Part shown: one piece after another, positions 1-8,295 of the stretch
How positions within the stretch are numbered: the stretch's first letter is position 1
Layout: each line of letters starts with the position of its first letter
Assembly (NCBI RefSeq): GCF_003058225.1
Contig: NZ_QBUG01000006.1
Location: 310,001-374,000, forward strand
Origin: Promicromonospora sp. AC04
GTDB taxonomy: Bacteria; Actinomycetota; Actinomycetes; Actinomycetales; Cellulomonadaceae
Direction: 5' to 3'
DNA length: 64,000 nucleotides
Position numbers and translations under genes: made by a program
Notes under the pieces: model-generated
Told to the model about the DNA's origin: nothing
The model's database searches: none
What the model saw: only the letters and a program-made list of their open reading frames with translations

Positions 1-188
1 CACCCACCGCCGTCAACCGGCTACGCACCCTCTACCAACGCGCCCGCTTCACCGACCGGCCCATCGACCGCCCCGCCGTCGACCAGGCCCGGACGGCGCT
101 CGCCGACATCGCCCGCAGCCTCGACGTCCACGAGCCCGCCCTCGACCCTCCCGCCAACCGCACCGACAGCGAGCGGGACCCCGCGTGA
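1..188 (+). CDS. DUF4129 domain protein, C-terminal end only
   Basis: The window opens inside this gene; 61 codons and a TGA remain. The visible segment reads NRLRTLYQRARFTDRPIDR and then VDQARTALADI. This is the typical C-terminal helix pair of DUF4129 proteins, which are membrane proteins found beside MoxR ATPases and DUF58 proteins. The position directly upstream of MoxR and DUF58 genes supports the call. The stop overlaps the next start as GTGA, so translation is probably coupled. The membrane and catalytic-like parts lie outside the window, so nothing more can be said about its function. Confidence 0.7.
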   Translation, partial: PTAVNRLRTLYQRARFTDRPIDRPAVDQARTALADIARSLDVHEPALDPPANRTDSERDPA

Positions 189-730
189 GGCCCTGGAACC
201 GGCGGCGCATCGTCACCGTCACGACAGTGACCGGCCTGATCGCCGCAGGGCTCGTCTTCTGGCAGATCATCAGCCTCTGGCACGCCATCGCAGCCGTGGC
301 GCTCGCCGTCGCCGCGAGCGTCCTGTGGTCCGGGACCGAGGCCACCGTCGACGACCCGCAGTGGCCACCCGTCGCCATCGAGGCCCGCGCCGGCGGGCGG
401 CACGACGTGTCCGACCTCGGCTGGTCCGTGTTCGGCCGCGACGGACTCATCACCGACCGGGTGGTGCGCCGCGTGCGGGCACTCGCCGCGGACCGGCTGC
501 GCGCGCACGGCGTCGACCCGTCCGACCCCGCCGCCCGGCCCGACGCCGAACGCCTGCTCGGCGCCCGCGTCCACCGGCAGCTCCTGTCCCACGCACCGCC
601 GACGGCGCGCACCATGCAGACCTGGCTCGACGCGATCGAACGCCTGGGCGCCGCGCCCACCACCGCGCCCGCCGTCGTGCCCACTGCCGCGCCCACCACC
701 GTGCCCACCACCGAGGAGAACCGTGCCTGA
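185..730 (+). CDS. small membrane protein of the MoxR-DUF58 operon
   Basis: A 181-aa protein with a GTG start inside the GTGA overlap with the preceding stop. Two hydrophobic segments lie at about residues 11-27 and 31-47. They are followed by a soluble charged region of about 110 residues and a C-terminal Thr/Pro/Ala/Val tract made from near-repeats of a gcgcccaccacc word. I do not recognise a named domain. The slot between DUF4129 and MoxR is often filled by a DUF4350 protein, but this sequence is too short for that. Its job is inferred only from context: an accessory membrane part of a MoxR-type chaperone or protease system. Confidence 0.6.
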   Translation: MRPWNRRRIVTVTTVTGLIAAGLVFWQIISLWHAIAAVALAVAASVLWSGTEATVDDPQWPPVAIEARAGGRHDVSDLGWSVFGRDGLITDRVVRRVRALAADRLRAHGVDPSDPAARPDAERLLGARVHRQLLSHAPPTARTMQTWLDAIERLGAAPTTAPAVVPTAAPTTVPTTEENRA

Positions 731-1733
731 CCCGAACACCCTCAGCCCGAACACGCCGGACACCCCCGGCCCCCTCCCCGTCGCCGACGTCGCGGCACTG
801 GGCGAACGAGTCCTCGCCGAGGTCGGCACCGCCGTCGTCGGCATGCGCGACGCACTCCAGGTAGCCCTGGCCACCATCCTCGCCGGCGGACACGTGCTCT
901 TCGAGGACGTCCCCGGCCTCGGCAAGACCCTCGCCGCCCGCTCCCTCGCCACCGCCCTCGGCCTCGACTTCGCCCGCCTGCAGTGCACCCCCGACCTGCT
1001 CCCCGCAGACATCACCGGCTCCTCCGTGTTCGACCCCGCCACCCGCACCTTCGAGTTCCGCCCCGGCCCCGTCTTCACCGGCCTCTTCCTCGCCGACGAG
1101 ATCAACCGCACCGCCCCCAAGACCCAGTCCGCACTCCTCGAAGCCATGGCCGAACGCCAGGTCTCCATCGAAGGCACCAGCCGCCCCCTGCCCAACCCCT
1201 TCCACGTCCTGGCCACCTCCAACCCCGTCGAGTACGAAGGCACCTACCCCCTGCCCGAAGCCCAGCTCGACCGCTTCATGGTCCGCCTCGCCATCGGCTA
1301 CCCCGACACCACCCAAGAAGCAGAAGTCCTCACCCGCCGCCTCGCCCGCCGACAAGAAGCCGCACCCGTACGCAAGGTCGTCGACCCCACCACCGTCCTC
1401 GCCATGCAAGCCGGAACCGAAGCCGTCCCCATCGACCCCGACGTCGTCCGCTACTGCGTCGACCTCACCGCCGCCACCCGCGGCCACCACGCCCTCGAAG
1501 TCGGCGCCTCACCCCGCGGATCACAGAACCTCGTCCTCCTCGCCCGCGCCATCGCCGTCCTCGACGGACGCGACTACGTACTCCCCGAAGACGTCAAACG
1601 CGTCGCCGTACCCGTCCTCGCCCACCGCATCACCCTCACCCCCACCGCCTGGGCATCCGCCACCCGCCCCGAAACCATCGTCACCGACCTCCTGCACACC
1701 GTGCCCACACCCACCACGGTCCCCACCCGATGA
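723..1733 (+). CDS. MoxR-family AAA+ ATPase
   Basis: A 336-aa AAA+ ATPase of the MoxR family, chaperone-like ATPases that work with DUF58/VWA partners. Walker A is DVPGLGKT at residues 62-69. Walker B and the adjoining MoxR signature LADEINR lie at 123-129. Sensor 1 ATSNP is at 164-168 and EGTYPLPEAQLDRF follows at 172-185. The length is normal for the family. The start is GTG, preceded by the good ribosome site GAGGAG, and overlaps the previous gene by 8 bp; the stop overlaps the DUF58 start as ATGA. The Ala/Pro-rich first 20 residues are probably not part of the fold. Confidence 0.95.
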   Translation: MPDPNTLSPNTPDTPGPLPVADVAALGERVLAEVGTAVVGMRDALQVALATILAGGHVLFEDVPGLGKTLAARSLATALGLDFARLQCTPDLLPADITGSSVFDPATRTFEFRPGPVFTGLFLADEINRTAPKTQSALLEAMAERQVSIEGTSRPLPNPFHVLATSNPVEYEGTYPLPEAQLDRFMVRLAIGYPDTTQEAEVLTRRLARRQEAAPVRKVVDPTTVLAMQAGTEAVPIDPDVVRYCVDLTAATRGHHALEVGASPRGSQNLVLLARAIAVLDGRDYVLPEDVKRVAVPVLAHRITLTPTAWASATRPETIVTDLLHTVPTPTTVPTR

Positions 1734-3121
1734 CCATCGGCGGCATCATCGTCGCCCGCGGACGAACCCCCCAGGGCAAACCAGCCGACGGACACCACGG
1801 CTGGCGCCCCACCTCCGCACACACCGCCGCCGTCGTCACCGGCGTCATCCTCCTCGGAACCGGCGTACTCGCAGGCCGCGCCGACATCGCCCTCATCGGC
1901 GTCCCCGCCCTCCTCACCGCAGCCTGGGCCCACGCCACCCGCCCCCAGGCACCCCAGCACGGAACCCTCCACGAACCCGAGACCCCCGCCACAGCAGGCG
2001 AGCTCACCGCCACCCTCCACCTCACCACCCCCGACACCGCCGACATCACCCACCTCCGCATCAAAGCCGCAGGCCACCGCACCACCCACGTGGCGCTCGC
2101 GGCGCGCTCGCGCGCTGAGGAACCCGGCGAGCGGCGCGTCCCGCTCCGGCTCTCCTCCGTGCGCACCGGACCGCAGGAGACGTTCGCCATCGACCTGCGC
2201 GCGTCCCGGCACGGCACCTGGGAGCAGGAGCCGATCGAGGTCGGCGGGGCGAGCCGCCTCGTGCTGCCGGCCGCGGCACCCCTGGGCCGGCTGCCGCTGC
2301 CGCAGCGCCTGCGCGGCCTGACCGGCCCGCACTCGTCGCGCCGGCTGGGCGACGGCTCCGAGCTGCGCGACATCCACCCCTTCACGCCCGGCGACCGGCT
2401 GCGCCGGATCGACTGGCGAACCACCGCGCGCCGGTCGCCCGACCTCGACACGCTGTACGTGCGCCGCACGTACGCCACCGCCGAGGCGACGGCGGTGCTC
2501 GTCGTGGACTCCCGCGACGACGTCGGGCCGGACCTGCGGACCTGGCGCGGCTACGGCACGCTCCGCGTCGACGAGCCGACGTCGCTCGACCTCGCCCGGC
2601 ACGCCGCCGCCTCCGTGGCCCGCGCGCTCCTCGAGGCGGGCGACCGGGTAGGCCTGGAGGACCTGGCCCGCCGACGTCGTCCGCTCCCGCCCGCGGCCGG
2701 GCGCCGGCACCTGCGCCGTGTGGTGCACGGCCTGGCGCTGGCCCACCCGAGAGACCGGGCAGCGGGGCACCGGGTCCGCCCGCCGCAGGTCCCGGCCGAT
2801 GCGATCGTCTACCTGTTCACCACCGTGCTCGACGACGAGCCGCTCCACCTGGTGCGCACCTGGCGGGCCAAGGGCCACCCCGTGGTCGTCGTCGACACCC
2901 TGCCGGACGTGCACCCCATCGCCGAGAACCACCTGTGGATCGCGTGGCGCATCGCCCGCATGGAACGCGAGGACCGGCTGGCCGCCCTGGAACGCGAGGC
3001 GGTACCCGTGCTGCGCTGGGCAGGACAGGAGCGCGAACGAGCCGCCGTGCGGTTCGAGGCCCTGGCCCGGGCCGCGCAGCGGCACGTACCCGGCCGGGTC
3101 CCGGGGACGGCAGCGCCATGA
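1730..3121 (+). CDS. DUF58 domain protein
   Basis: A 463-aa protein starting at the ATG that overlaps the MoxR stop. Two hydrophobic helices lie at about residues 26-60, followed by a soluble beta-rich part. The DUF58 core contains RRIDWRTTARR near residues 224-234 and the VWA-like strand AVLVVDSRDD near 253-262, where the Asp corresponds to the metal-site region. DUF58 proteins are the usual membrane-anchored partners of MoxR ATPases. The same frame stays open upstream to about 983, but that stretch lies opposite MoxR's reading frame and is Arg/Pro-rich shadow sequence, so the ATG at 1730 is chosen. Confidence 0.9.
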   Translation: MTIGGIIVARGRTPQGKPADGHHGWRPTSAHTAAVVTGVILLGTGVLAGRADIALIGVPALLTAAWAHATRPQAPQHGTLHEPETPATAGELTATLHLTTPDTADITHLRIKAAGHRTTHVALAARSRAEEPGERRVPLRLSSVRTGPQETFAIDLRASRHGTWEQEPIEVGGASRLVLPAAAPLGRLPLPQRLRGLTGPHSSRRLGDGSELRDIHPFTPGDRLRRIDWRTTARRSPDLDTLYVRRTYATAEATAVLVVDSRDDVGPDLRTWRGYGTLRVDEPTSLDLARHAAASVARALLEAGDRVGLEDLARRRRPLPPAAGRRHLRRVVHGLALAHPRDRAAGHRVRPPQVPADAIVYLFTTVLDDEPLHLVRTWRAKGHPVVVVDTLPDVHPIAENHLWIAWRIARMEREDRLAALEREAVPVLRWAGQERERAAVRFEALARAAQRHVPGRVPGTAAP

Positions 3122-3726
3122 TCCGCAACGCCTGGACCGAGCGGGTGTGGGCCCGTCTCAAGCTCCACCTGGCCGACCCGGCCAGACGGCCCCTGCCCGA
3201 GGTGACCGTCGAGACCGGCCCCACCGTGCGCGGCTGGGTGCTACGCGCCGCCCTCCTGGTGCTCGTGCCCCTGCTGGTCCTCACCGCCGCCTCCCGCACG
3301 CCGGGTCTGTCGACGGCGCTCGTCTGGCCCACGGTGGCCCTGTGCACGGGCCTCGTCGTGCTGCGCCCTACCCCCACGACGGCGGGCGGCGTCGTCGTGG
3401 TGTCCGGCGTGCTCGTGTGGGGCTTCACCGCCGAGCCGTTCGACCCGTGGTCGCTCCTCGTCGCGCTGCTCGCCTACCTCGTGGTCCGGCTGACCTGGTG
3501 GGCGGCGCACGTCCCGTTCGGCGGACGCGCGGAGGTCGCGGCCCTGCTGACCGGCTGGCGGCGCGACGTCGTCGTCCTGGGTGGGACCGGTCTCCTCGGC
3601 GGGCTCGCGATGCTCGCCTCCGGGGCGACCGTACCGGGCGCCGTCCTGCTCGCCGCGCTCGCCGTGGCCGGGATCGCGTTCGTCGCGCTGGCGACCGGCT
3701 CCGACCAGGCCCCGCCGGCGCGTTAG
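3118..3726 (+). CDS. four-helix membrane protein of the MoxR-DUF58 operon
   Basis: A 202-aa integral membrane protein whose ATG overlaps the DUF58 stop (ATGA), so it is the last gene of the coupled operon. About 35 cytoplasmic residues (IRNAWTERVWARLKLHL and following) precede hydrophobic segments near 42-60, 67-102, 107-124 and 148-190. No named family is recognised. The arrangement suggests a membrane scaffold for the MoxR/DUF58/DUF4129 assembly, but this is inference from gene order only. Confidence 0.75.
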   Translation: MIRNAWTERVWARLKLHLADPARRPLPEVTVETGPTVRGWVLRAALLVLVPLLVLTAASRTPGLSTALVWPTVALCTGLVVLRPTPTTAGGVVVVSGVLVWGFTAEPFDPWSLLVALLAYLVVRLTWWAAHVPFGGRAEVAALLTGWRRDVVVLGGTGLLGGLAMLASGATVPGAVLLAALAVAGIAFVALATGSDQAPPAR

Positions 3727-3735
3727 GGTTCCGGG

Positions 3736-4371
3736 GTGACCGAGCCCTACATCCGCCCGTACCGCGTCGCCGACCGCGCCGACGTCGCCGACATCTGCGT
3801 CCGCACCGCCGCGGCCGGCGGCGACGCGCGCGGCGTCTACTCGTCCGACCTGCTCATGCCCGACGTGTACGCGCTGCCGTACGTGGACCACTCCCCCGAC
3901 CTCGCCTGGGTAGTCGAGCACGAGGGCCGCGCCACCGGGTACATCATCGCGGCCGCCGACACCCTGGCGTTCGCCGACTGGTGGGCACGCGAGTGGACGC
4001 CGGGCTTCGTCGCCCGGCACCCCGCGCCCGGCCCTGCCACCGGCCGCAACCCGGGCTACACCGAGGCCCAGCTCCTGCACGACGGCGCCGACCCCCAGCG
4101 CATGGTCCGCGGCCTGCGCCACGGCGAGCTCACGACGCACCCCGCGCACCTGCACATCGACCTGCTGCCCGTGCTCCAGCGCCGGGGCCTGGGCTCCCGC
4201 CTCATCGACACGCTCCGCGCGGCCCTCGCGGAGCGCGGCGTGCCGGGCGTGCACCTCGGCTACGCGGCCGAGAACACCGCGGCCCGGGTGTTCTACGACC
4301 GGTACGGCTTCGCGGAGCTCCCGTCCTCAACCCCCCAGGCGCCGCTGCTCGGGATCGCAACCACCTCCTGA
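3736..4371 (+). CDS. GNAT-family N-acetyltransferase
   Basis: A 211-aa single-domain GNAT acetyltransferase with a GTG start. The fold begins at YIRPYRVADRADVADICVRTA. The acetyl-CoA binding motif A is QRRGLGSRLIDTL near 154-166, and motif B is LGYAAENTAARVFYDRYGF near 183-201. The longer middle region with a conserved-looking YVDHSPDLAWVVE segment is typical of actinobacterial GNATs near GCN5 hydrolase relatives. The substrate cannot be told. A perfect 20-bp stem-loop follows 10 nt after the stop, and the gene is convergent with the next one. Confidence 0.9.
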   Translation: MTEPYIRPYRVADRADVADICVRTAAAGGDARGVYSSDLLMPDVYALPYVDHSPDLAWVVEHEGRATGYIIAAADTLAFADWWAREWTPGFVARHPAPGPATGRNPGYTEAQLLHDGADPQRMVRGLRHGELTTHPAHLHIDLLPVLQRRGLGSRLIDTLRAALAERGVPGVHLGYAAENTAARVFYDRYGFAELPSSTPQAPLLGIATTS

Positions 4372-4381
4372 CCCCTTCGTC

Positions 4382-4436
4382 GAGTGCTGGATATTCGCCC
4401 TCCTGGCACACGGAAAAGGGCGAATATCCAGCACTC
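4382..4436. terminator. perfect 20-bp stem-loop between convergent genes
   Basis: Left arm 4382-4401 (starts GAGTGCTGGATATT) and right arm 4417-4436 are exact reverse complements, with a 15-nt loop. The structure starts 10 nt after the GNAT stop and ends on the stop codon of the convergent gene. There is no U-tract. The likely role is a bidirectional intrinsic-type terminator or 3' end stabiliser. Confidence 0.7.
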
Positions 4437-5043
4437 AACGTTCTTCCTGGGCGGCGTCCGTCCAGGCGCGGCGGATCTGCTCGAAGCGGGTGGGTAGCGG
4501 CGGGCGCAGGGCGCCATAGCGGGCGTTGGTGCGGTGCACGAAACGGCGCCACGAGAGCACCAGCCCCTGCCGGGTGATCGGCAGGCCGGACGCGACGGTG
4601 GTCCCGTTGTCGTGGGTGTGGTGCACGGTGAGCAGCAGCGCCCGCGGGATCGATCCCTCCAGCTCGGACGCGAGCTCCTCGCGCACCATCATCCAGTGCC
4701 TGAGCAGCACCACCAGGTCGGCCGGCAGCAGATGCCGCCGCGGCGTGCGGTGCTTGCCGTGCCGTACCAGCACGCTCCCCTCGGACGCCTTGGCGCGCGC
4801 CGGACCGAGGTCGATGTCCTCGACGCGCACTCGCAGCAGGTCGCCGTACCGGGCACCGGTCGCGCGCACCAGCCCCGTGATCACCGCCAGCCGTGCCATC
4901 TCCGGCTTCGCGCCCGGCCGCATCGCCTCCGTGGACAGCTCACGCCACACCCACTCGGCCTCATTGAGGGTCACCGGTGGTCGCGGGTACCGGCCGAGCT
5001 CTCCGCTCCGTGCTTCCGGTGAGGGTGTATCGCTACTGGTCAT
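4435..5043 (-). CDS. tyrosine-recombinase-like protein lacking the catalytic C-terminus
   Basis: A 202-aa protein resembling only the catalytic domain of phage-type integrases. ITGLVRATGARYGDLLRVRV around residues 55-74 carries the equivalent of catalytic Arg I. It is followed by VEDIDL and the beta-hairpin GKHRTPRRHLLPADLVVLLRHW with the Lys/Arg-rich strand. The expected HxLRH box is replaced by a PPLPTRFEQIRRAW segment, and no nucleophilic Tyr follows. The N-terminal core-binding domain is also absent. It is therefore probably not an active recombinase. It could be a remnant or a domesticated DNA-binding protein. No att-like repeats or mobile cargo were seen beside it. Confidence 0.6.
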   Translation of the reverse strand: MTSSDTPSPEARSGELGRYPRPPVTLNEAEWVWRELSTEAMRPGAKPEMARLAVITGLVRATGARYGDLLRVRVEDIDLGPARAKASEGSVLVRHGKHRTPRRHLLPADLVVLLRHWMMVREELASELEGSIPRALLLTVHHTHDNGTTVASGLPITRQGLVLSWRRFVHRTNARYGALRPPLPTRFEQIRRAWTDAAQEER

Positions 5044-5106
5044 GGGTGTAAATCTACGCTTGGCACACTATTAATCAAGGGAGAAACGCCGGGATACGCT
5101 CTTTCG

Positions 5107-5778
5107 GTGGACCTCCCGAGCACGATCGCCCGCCCCGTCGACCACGAGCTGGTCATCAAGAAGTCGCGGTTCCTGGCCCACCTCGCCCCCGTCGGCAGCG
5201 TCGCGGAGGCCGACGCCGTCATCGCCCGCCTCCGCAAGGAGCTGTGGGACGCGCGCCACCACTGCGTCGCGCTGGTCCTCGGCACGCACGCCGACGGTGC
5301 GGGCCTGACCGCCCGCTCCTCCGACGACGGCGAGCCCAGCGGCACCGCGGGCGTCCCGATGCTGGAGGTGCTCAGGCACCGGCACGTCACGGACCTGGTC
5401 GCCGTCGTCACCCGGTACTTCGGGGGCGTGAAGCTCGGGGCGGGCGGGCTCGTCCGGGCCTACTCGGGCGCGGTGACCGCGGCGCTCGACGTCGCCGCCT
5501 CCTCGGGGGCGATGCTCCGCCGGGAGCTCCTCCTCGAGGTCGAGGTGCCAGTCCCCCACGCGGACGCCGGCCGCATCGACAACGTCCTGCGCGACTGGGC
5601 GGCCTCGCACGGCTCGGTCATCGAGCCACCGGCCTACGACGCCGTCGCGCACCTGAACCTGCTGGTCCCCAAGGACCAGCTCGAGTCCCTGTTCGCCGAC
5701 GTCGCTGCCGCCTCGGCAGGCACCCTCGCCCCCACCATCGGCGACGCCCGTGTGGTGGCCATGCCTGTCCACCCGTAG
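5107..5778 (+). CDS. yigZ: YigZ/IMPACT family protein
   Basis: A 223-aa protein of the YigZ/IMPACT family, which has an N-terminal UPF0029 domain and a C-terminal DUF1949 domain. The family signature is clear: RSSDDGEPSGTAGVPMLEVL at about 75-94 and VVTRYFGGVKLGAGGLVRAY near 101-120. The remainder forms the ferredoxin-like C-terminal domain. The family is linked to translation-related regulation, but its bacterial reaction is not settled. The start is GTG. The gene is divergent from the recombinase-like gene and is followed immediately by a long stem-loop. Confidence 0.95.
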   Translation: MDLPSTIARPVDHELVIKKSRFLAHLAPVGSVAEADAVIARLRKELWDARHHCVALVLGTHADGAGLTARSSDDGEPSGTAGVPMLEVLRHRHVTDLVAVVTRYFGGVKLGAGGLVRAYSGAVTAALDVAASSGAMLRRELLLEVEVPVPHADAGRIDNVLRDWAASHGSVIEPPAYDAVAHLNLLVPKDQLESLFADVAAASAGTLAPTIGDARVVAMPVHP

Positions 5779-5779
5779 T

Positions 5780-5834
5780 GACCCCTACACACTGCGCGCC
5801 GTCGTCGGCGTGTCGCGTGCAGCGTGTAGGGGTC
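5780..5834 (+). terminator. 16-bp stem-loop after the YigZ gene
   Basis: Arms 5780-5795 and 5819-5834 are reverse complements with one mismatch; the outer 11 bp (GACCCCTACAC / GTGTAGGGGTC) are perfect. It begins 1 nt after the YigZ stop and lies upstream of the ABC importer operon. It has no U-tract. Its placement supports a terminator. Confidence 0.7.
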
Positions 5835-5947
5835 GCCTTCGCTGCCCGGCGACCCCGGCCCACCGGCGCGTCGTCCTTGACTGGCCCCGCACGCGGGTGA
5901 AGTCTCTGGGGCACCCCCGCTCCGAGGCACCCCGCAGAGGAGAGTCC

Positions 5948-7321
5948 ATGCACCGTCGCATCCGCTCGTCCGCCGTCGTCGTCGCACTGACCGCCACCGC
6001 TGCCCTCCTCGCCGCCTGCGGCGCACCCGCCGCAGAGGAAGAGCAGGCAGAGCCCATCACCTTCTGGACGCCGCAGTCCACGCCCGAGCGGGTGGCCGCG
6101 CAGGAAGCGGTCGCCGCGCGGTTCACCGAGGAGACCGGCATCGAGGTCGACGTCGTCCCGCTCGCGGCGGCCGACCAGGACCAGGCCCTGGTCACTGGCG
6201 CCGCCTCGGGCGAGGTGCCCGACGTGATCCTGGCCGGCGCCTCGCAGGTCACCTCCTGGCAGGCCCAGGGGCTGCTCGACACGGACGTCGTCCAGGAGGC
6301 GATGGACACGCTGGACCCGGCCACCTTCAACGAGAACGCGCTCGGCGCGGTCACGGTGGACGGCGTGGCGGCGGCCGTCCCGAGCGACGGCTGGGTGCAC
6401 CTCATCGCCTACCGCACCGACCTGCTCGAGGAGGCGGGGGTCGCGGTACCCACCACCGTAGCCGAGCTCGCCGACGCCGCTACCACCGTCAAGCAGGAGC
6501 TGGACGTCACGGGCATCGCCCTGGGCACGCAGTCGGGGACAGCATCGGCTACGGAGGGCATCGAGTCGATCTTCCAGTCGGCGGGCTGCGAGCTCGTGTC
6601 CGACGGCGCGGTCACCATCGACTCGCCCGAGTGCACCGAGGCCGCCGGCTACTTCAAGGAGCTGCGCGACTCGTCGGTCGCCGGCGACTACGACGTCGAG
6701 TCCGCGCGCGCCGCGTACCTGGCCGGCGACGCCGCGATGCTGCTCTTCTCGACCCACATCCTCGACGAGCTGGCGGACCTCGACGAGGCGGTGCCGCCTT
6801 CGTGCAAGGAGTGCGCCGACGCCCCGGCGTTCCTCGCGGAGAGCTCCGGCTTCATCACGGTGCTCGACGAGGCTCACCCGGCCCAGTTCGGCGCGACCCT
6901 CGCCTACGCGGTCCCCGCCCACGCCGACAGCCCCGAGGCGCGCCAGTACATCGAGTACGTCCTGGGCGAGGGCTACGCGGACACGCTCGCCGTCGCCACC
7001 GAGGGCAGGCTCCCGCTGCGCACCGGGACGCCGGAGAACCCGACCGAGTACCTCGACGCGTGGGGCGACCTGGGCTTCGGGCCGAAGGTCGAGTCCTCGG
7101 TCGCCGAGGTGTACGGCGACGACCTGGTCGCCGCCATGGGTGACGGCATGGCCGCCGTCGCCCGGTGGGGCCAGGGCACGCCCGACGCGACGCTCGCCGG
7201 CCTGGTGGCCACCCAGGGCACGCTCGCCCAGCAGCTCGACCCGCTGTACCAGGGCACCGACCCCGCCGAGGTGACCCGGCAGATGGCCACAGAGGTGACG
7301 GCGCTGCAGCAGGACCAGTGA
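5948..7321 (+). CDS. ABC sugar transporter, extracellular solute-binding lipoprotein
   Basis: A 457-aa binding protein of the extracellular solute-binding family 1. Residues 1-22 form a lipoprotein signal ending in the lipobox LLAAC, so Cys is lipidated at the outer membrane face. The mature part starts with EEEQAEPITFWTPQS, typical of sugar-binding proteins, and the length is normal. The ATG at 5948 follows AGAGGAGAG at good spacing; codons upstream in the same frame lie in the terminator region and are not credible. It is the first gene of a three-gene importer operon. The sugar cannot be read from sequence. The stop overlaps the next start as GTGA. Confidence 0.93.
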   Translation: MHRRIRSSAVVVALTATAALLAACGAPAAEEEQAEPITFWTPQSTPERVAAQEAVAARFTEETGIEVDVVPLAAADQDQALVTGAASGEVPDVILAGASQVTSWQAQGLLDTDVVQEAMDTLDPATFNENALGAVTVDGVAAAVPSDGWVHLIAYRTDLLEEAGVAVPTTVAELADAATTVKQELDVTGIALGTQSGTASATEGIESIFQSAGCELVSDGAVTIDSPECTEAAGYFKELRDSSVAGDYDVESARAAYLAGDAAMLLFSTHILDELADLDEAVPPSCKECADAPAFLAESSGFITVLDEAHPAQFGATLAYAVPAHADSPEARQYIEYVLGEGYADTLAVATEGRLPLRTGTPENPTEYLDAWGDLGFGPKVESSVAEVYGDDLVAAMGDGMAAVARWGQGTPDATLAGLVATQGTLAQQLDPLYQGTDPAEVTRQMATEVTALQQDQ

Positions 7322-8295
7322 CGGCCCGCTCGAGGACGGCCAGCCCGGCGACCGCGCGCCCGCCAAAGGTTCGCCTGACCACGCAGGCCCAGCGGACCAA
7401 CCGCTCGGGGTGGCTGCTCGTCTCCCCGTCCCTTGCGGTGGTGGGCCTGGTGGTCCTGCTGCCGTTCGCGCTGGTGGTCGTGTTCGGGTTCTCCGACATC
7501 CGCCTGGTCGACATCCCCTACCTCGGGACGGAGCCCATCGAGTGGACCTTGGACAACTTCCGCGGGGCGATGGCGTCGCAGGCCTTCTGGGGTGCCCTGT
7601 GGACCACTGTCCTGTACGCGGGGCTGACCGCCGTCGGCTCCCTGGCCGTGGGGCTTGTGCTCGCGCTGGCGCTGCGGCGGCCGTTCGCCGGACGTGGACT
7701 GGTCCGGGCCCTGCTACTGGTGCCGTACGTGCTGCCGGTCGTCGCGGCCGCGACCATCTGGAGGACGATGCTCAACCCGCAGTACGGCGTGGTGAACGCG
7801 TTCGGCCGCGCCTATCTGGGGTGGGACACGCCGGTGGGCTTCCTCAGCACCACCACCGCCGACGTCTGGGGCATCCCCGTACCCGTCGCCCTGCTGGTCG
7901 TGGTGCTGTTCGACATCTGGAAGTCGGCGCCGCTCGCGTTCCTGTTCCTCACCGCCCGGCTGCAGTCGGTGCCCGGCGAGATCGAGGAGGCCGCCGCGCT
8001 CGACGGCGCGAACCGGCGGCAGGCCCTGCGGTTCATCCTGCTGCCGCAGCTGCGGGCCGTGGCGCTGCTGCTCCTGCTGCTGCGGTTCATCTGGTCGTTC
8101 CAGAGCTTCGACGACGTCTACCTGCTCACCGAGGGCGCCGGGAGCACCCAGGTCATGGCCATCCAGGTCTACACCGAGCTCGTCACCAAGGCCGACATCG
8201 GCAGCGCGGCCGCGTTCGGGCTGCTCATGAGCCTGATCCTGGGCGTGCTCCTGATCGGGTACGTGGTGCTGTCCCGACGGACGGACGAGTCATGA
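7318..8295 (+). CDS. ABC sugar transporter permease (MalF/UgpA type)
   Basis: A 325-aa inner-membrane permease of the carbohydrate importer class. A basic N-terminal tail of about 35 residues leads into six hydrophobic segments. The EAA loop that contacts the ATPase reads EEAAALDGANRRQALRFILLP near residues 223-243. It starts at a GTG inside the GTGA overlap with the binding-protein stop, so translation is coupled. No ATPase gene is present in this operon; such systems often share a multi-substrate ATPase (MsiK) encoded elsewhere. Confidence 0.93.
   Translation: MTARSRTASPATARPPKVRLTTQAQRTNRSGWLLVSPSLAVVGLVVLLPFALVVVFGFSDIRLVDIPYLGTEPIEWTLDNFRGAMASQAFWGALWTTVLYAGLTAVGSLAVGLVLALALRRPFAGRGLVRALLLVPYVLPVVAAATIWRTMLNPQYGVVNAFGRAYLGWDTPVGFLSTTTADVWGIPVPVALLVVVLFDIWKSAPLAFLFLTARLQSVPGEIEEAAALDGANRRQALRFILLPQLRAVALLLLLLRFIWSFQSFDDVYLLTEGAGSTQVMAIQVYTELVTKADIGSAAAFGLLMSLILGVLLIGYVVLSRRTDES

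Noticed and set aside
983-1729. Upstream extension of the DUF58 frame
   Set aside because: It lies within MoxR in another frame, is Arg/Pro/His-rich, and the ATGA overlap gives a clean DUF58 start.
4435-5106. Genomic island or attachment site next to the recombinase-like gene
   Set aside because: No tRNA, direct repeat pair or mobile cargo is visible, and the protein lacks catalytic residues.
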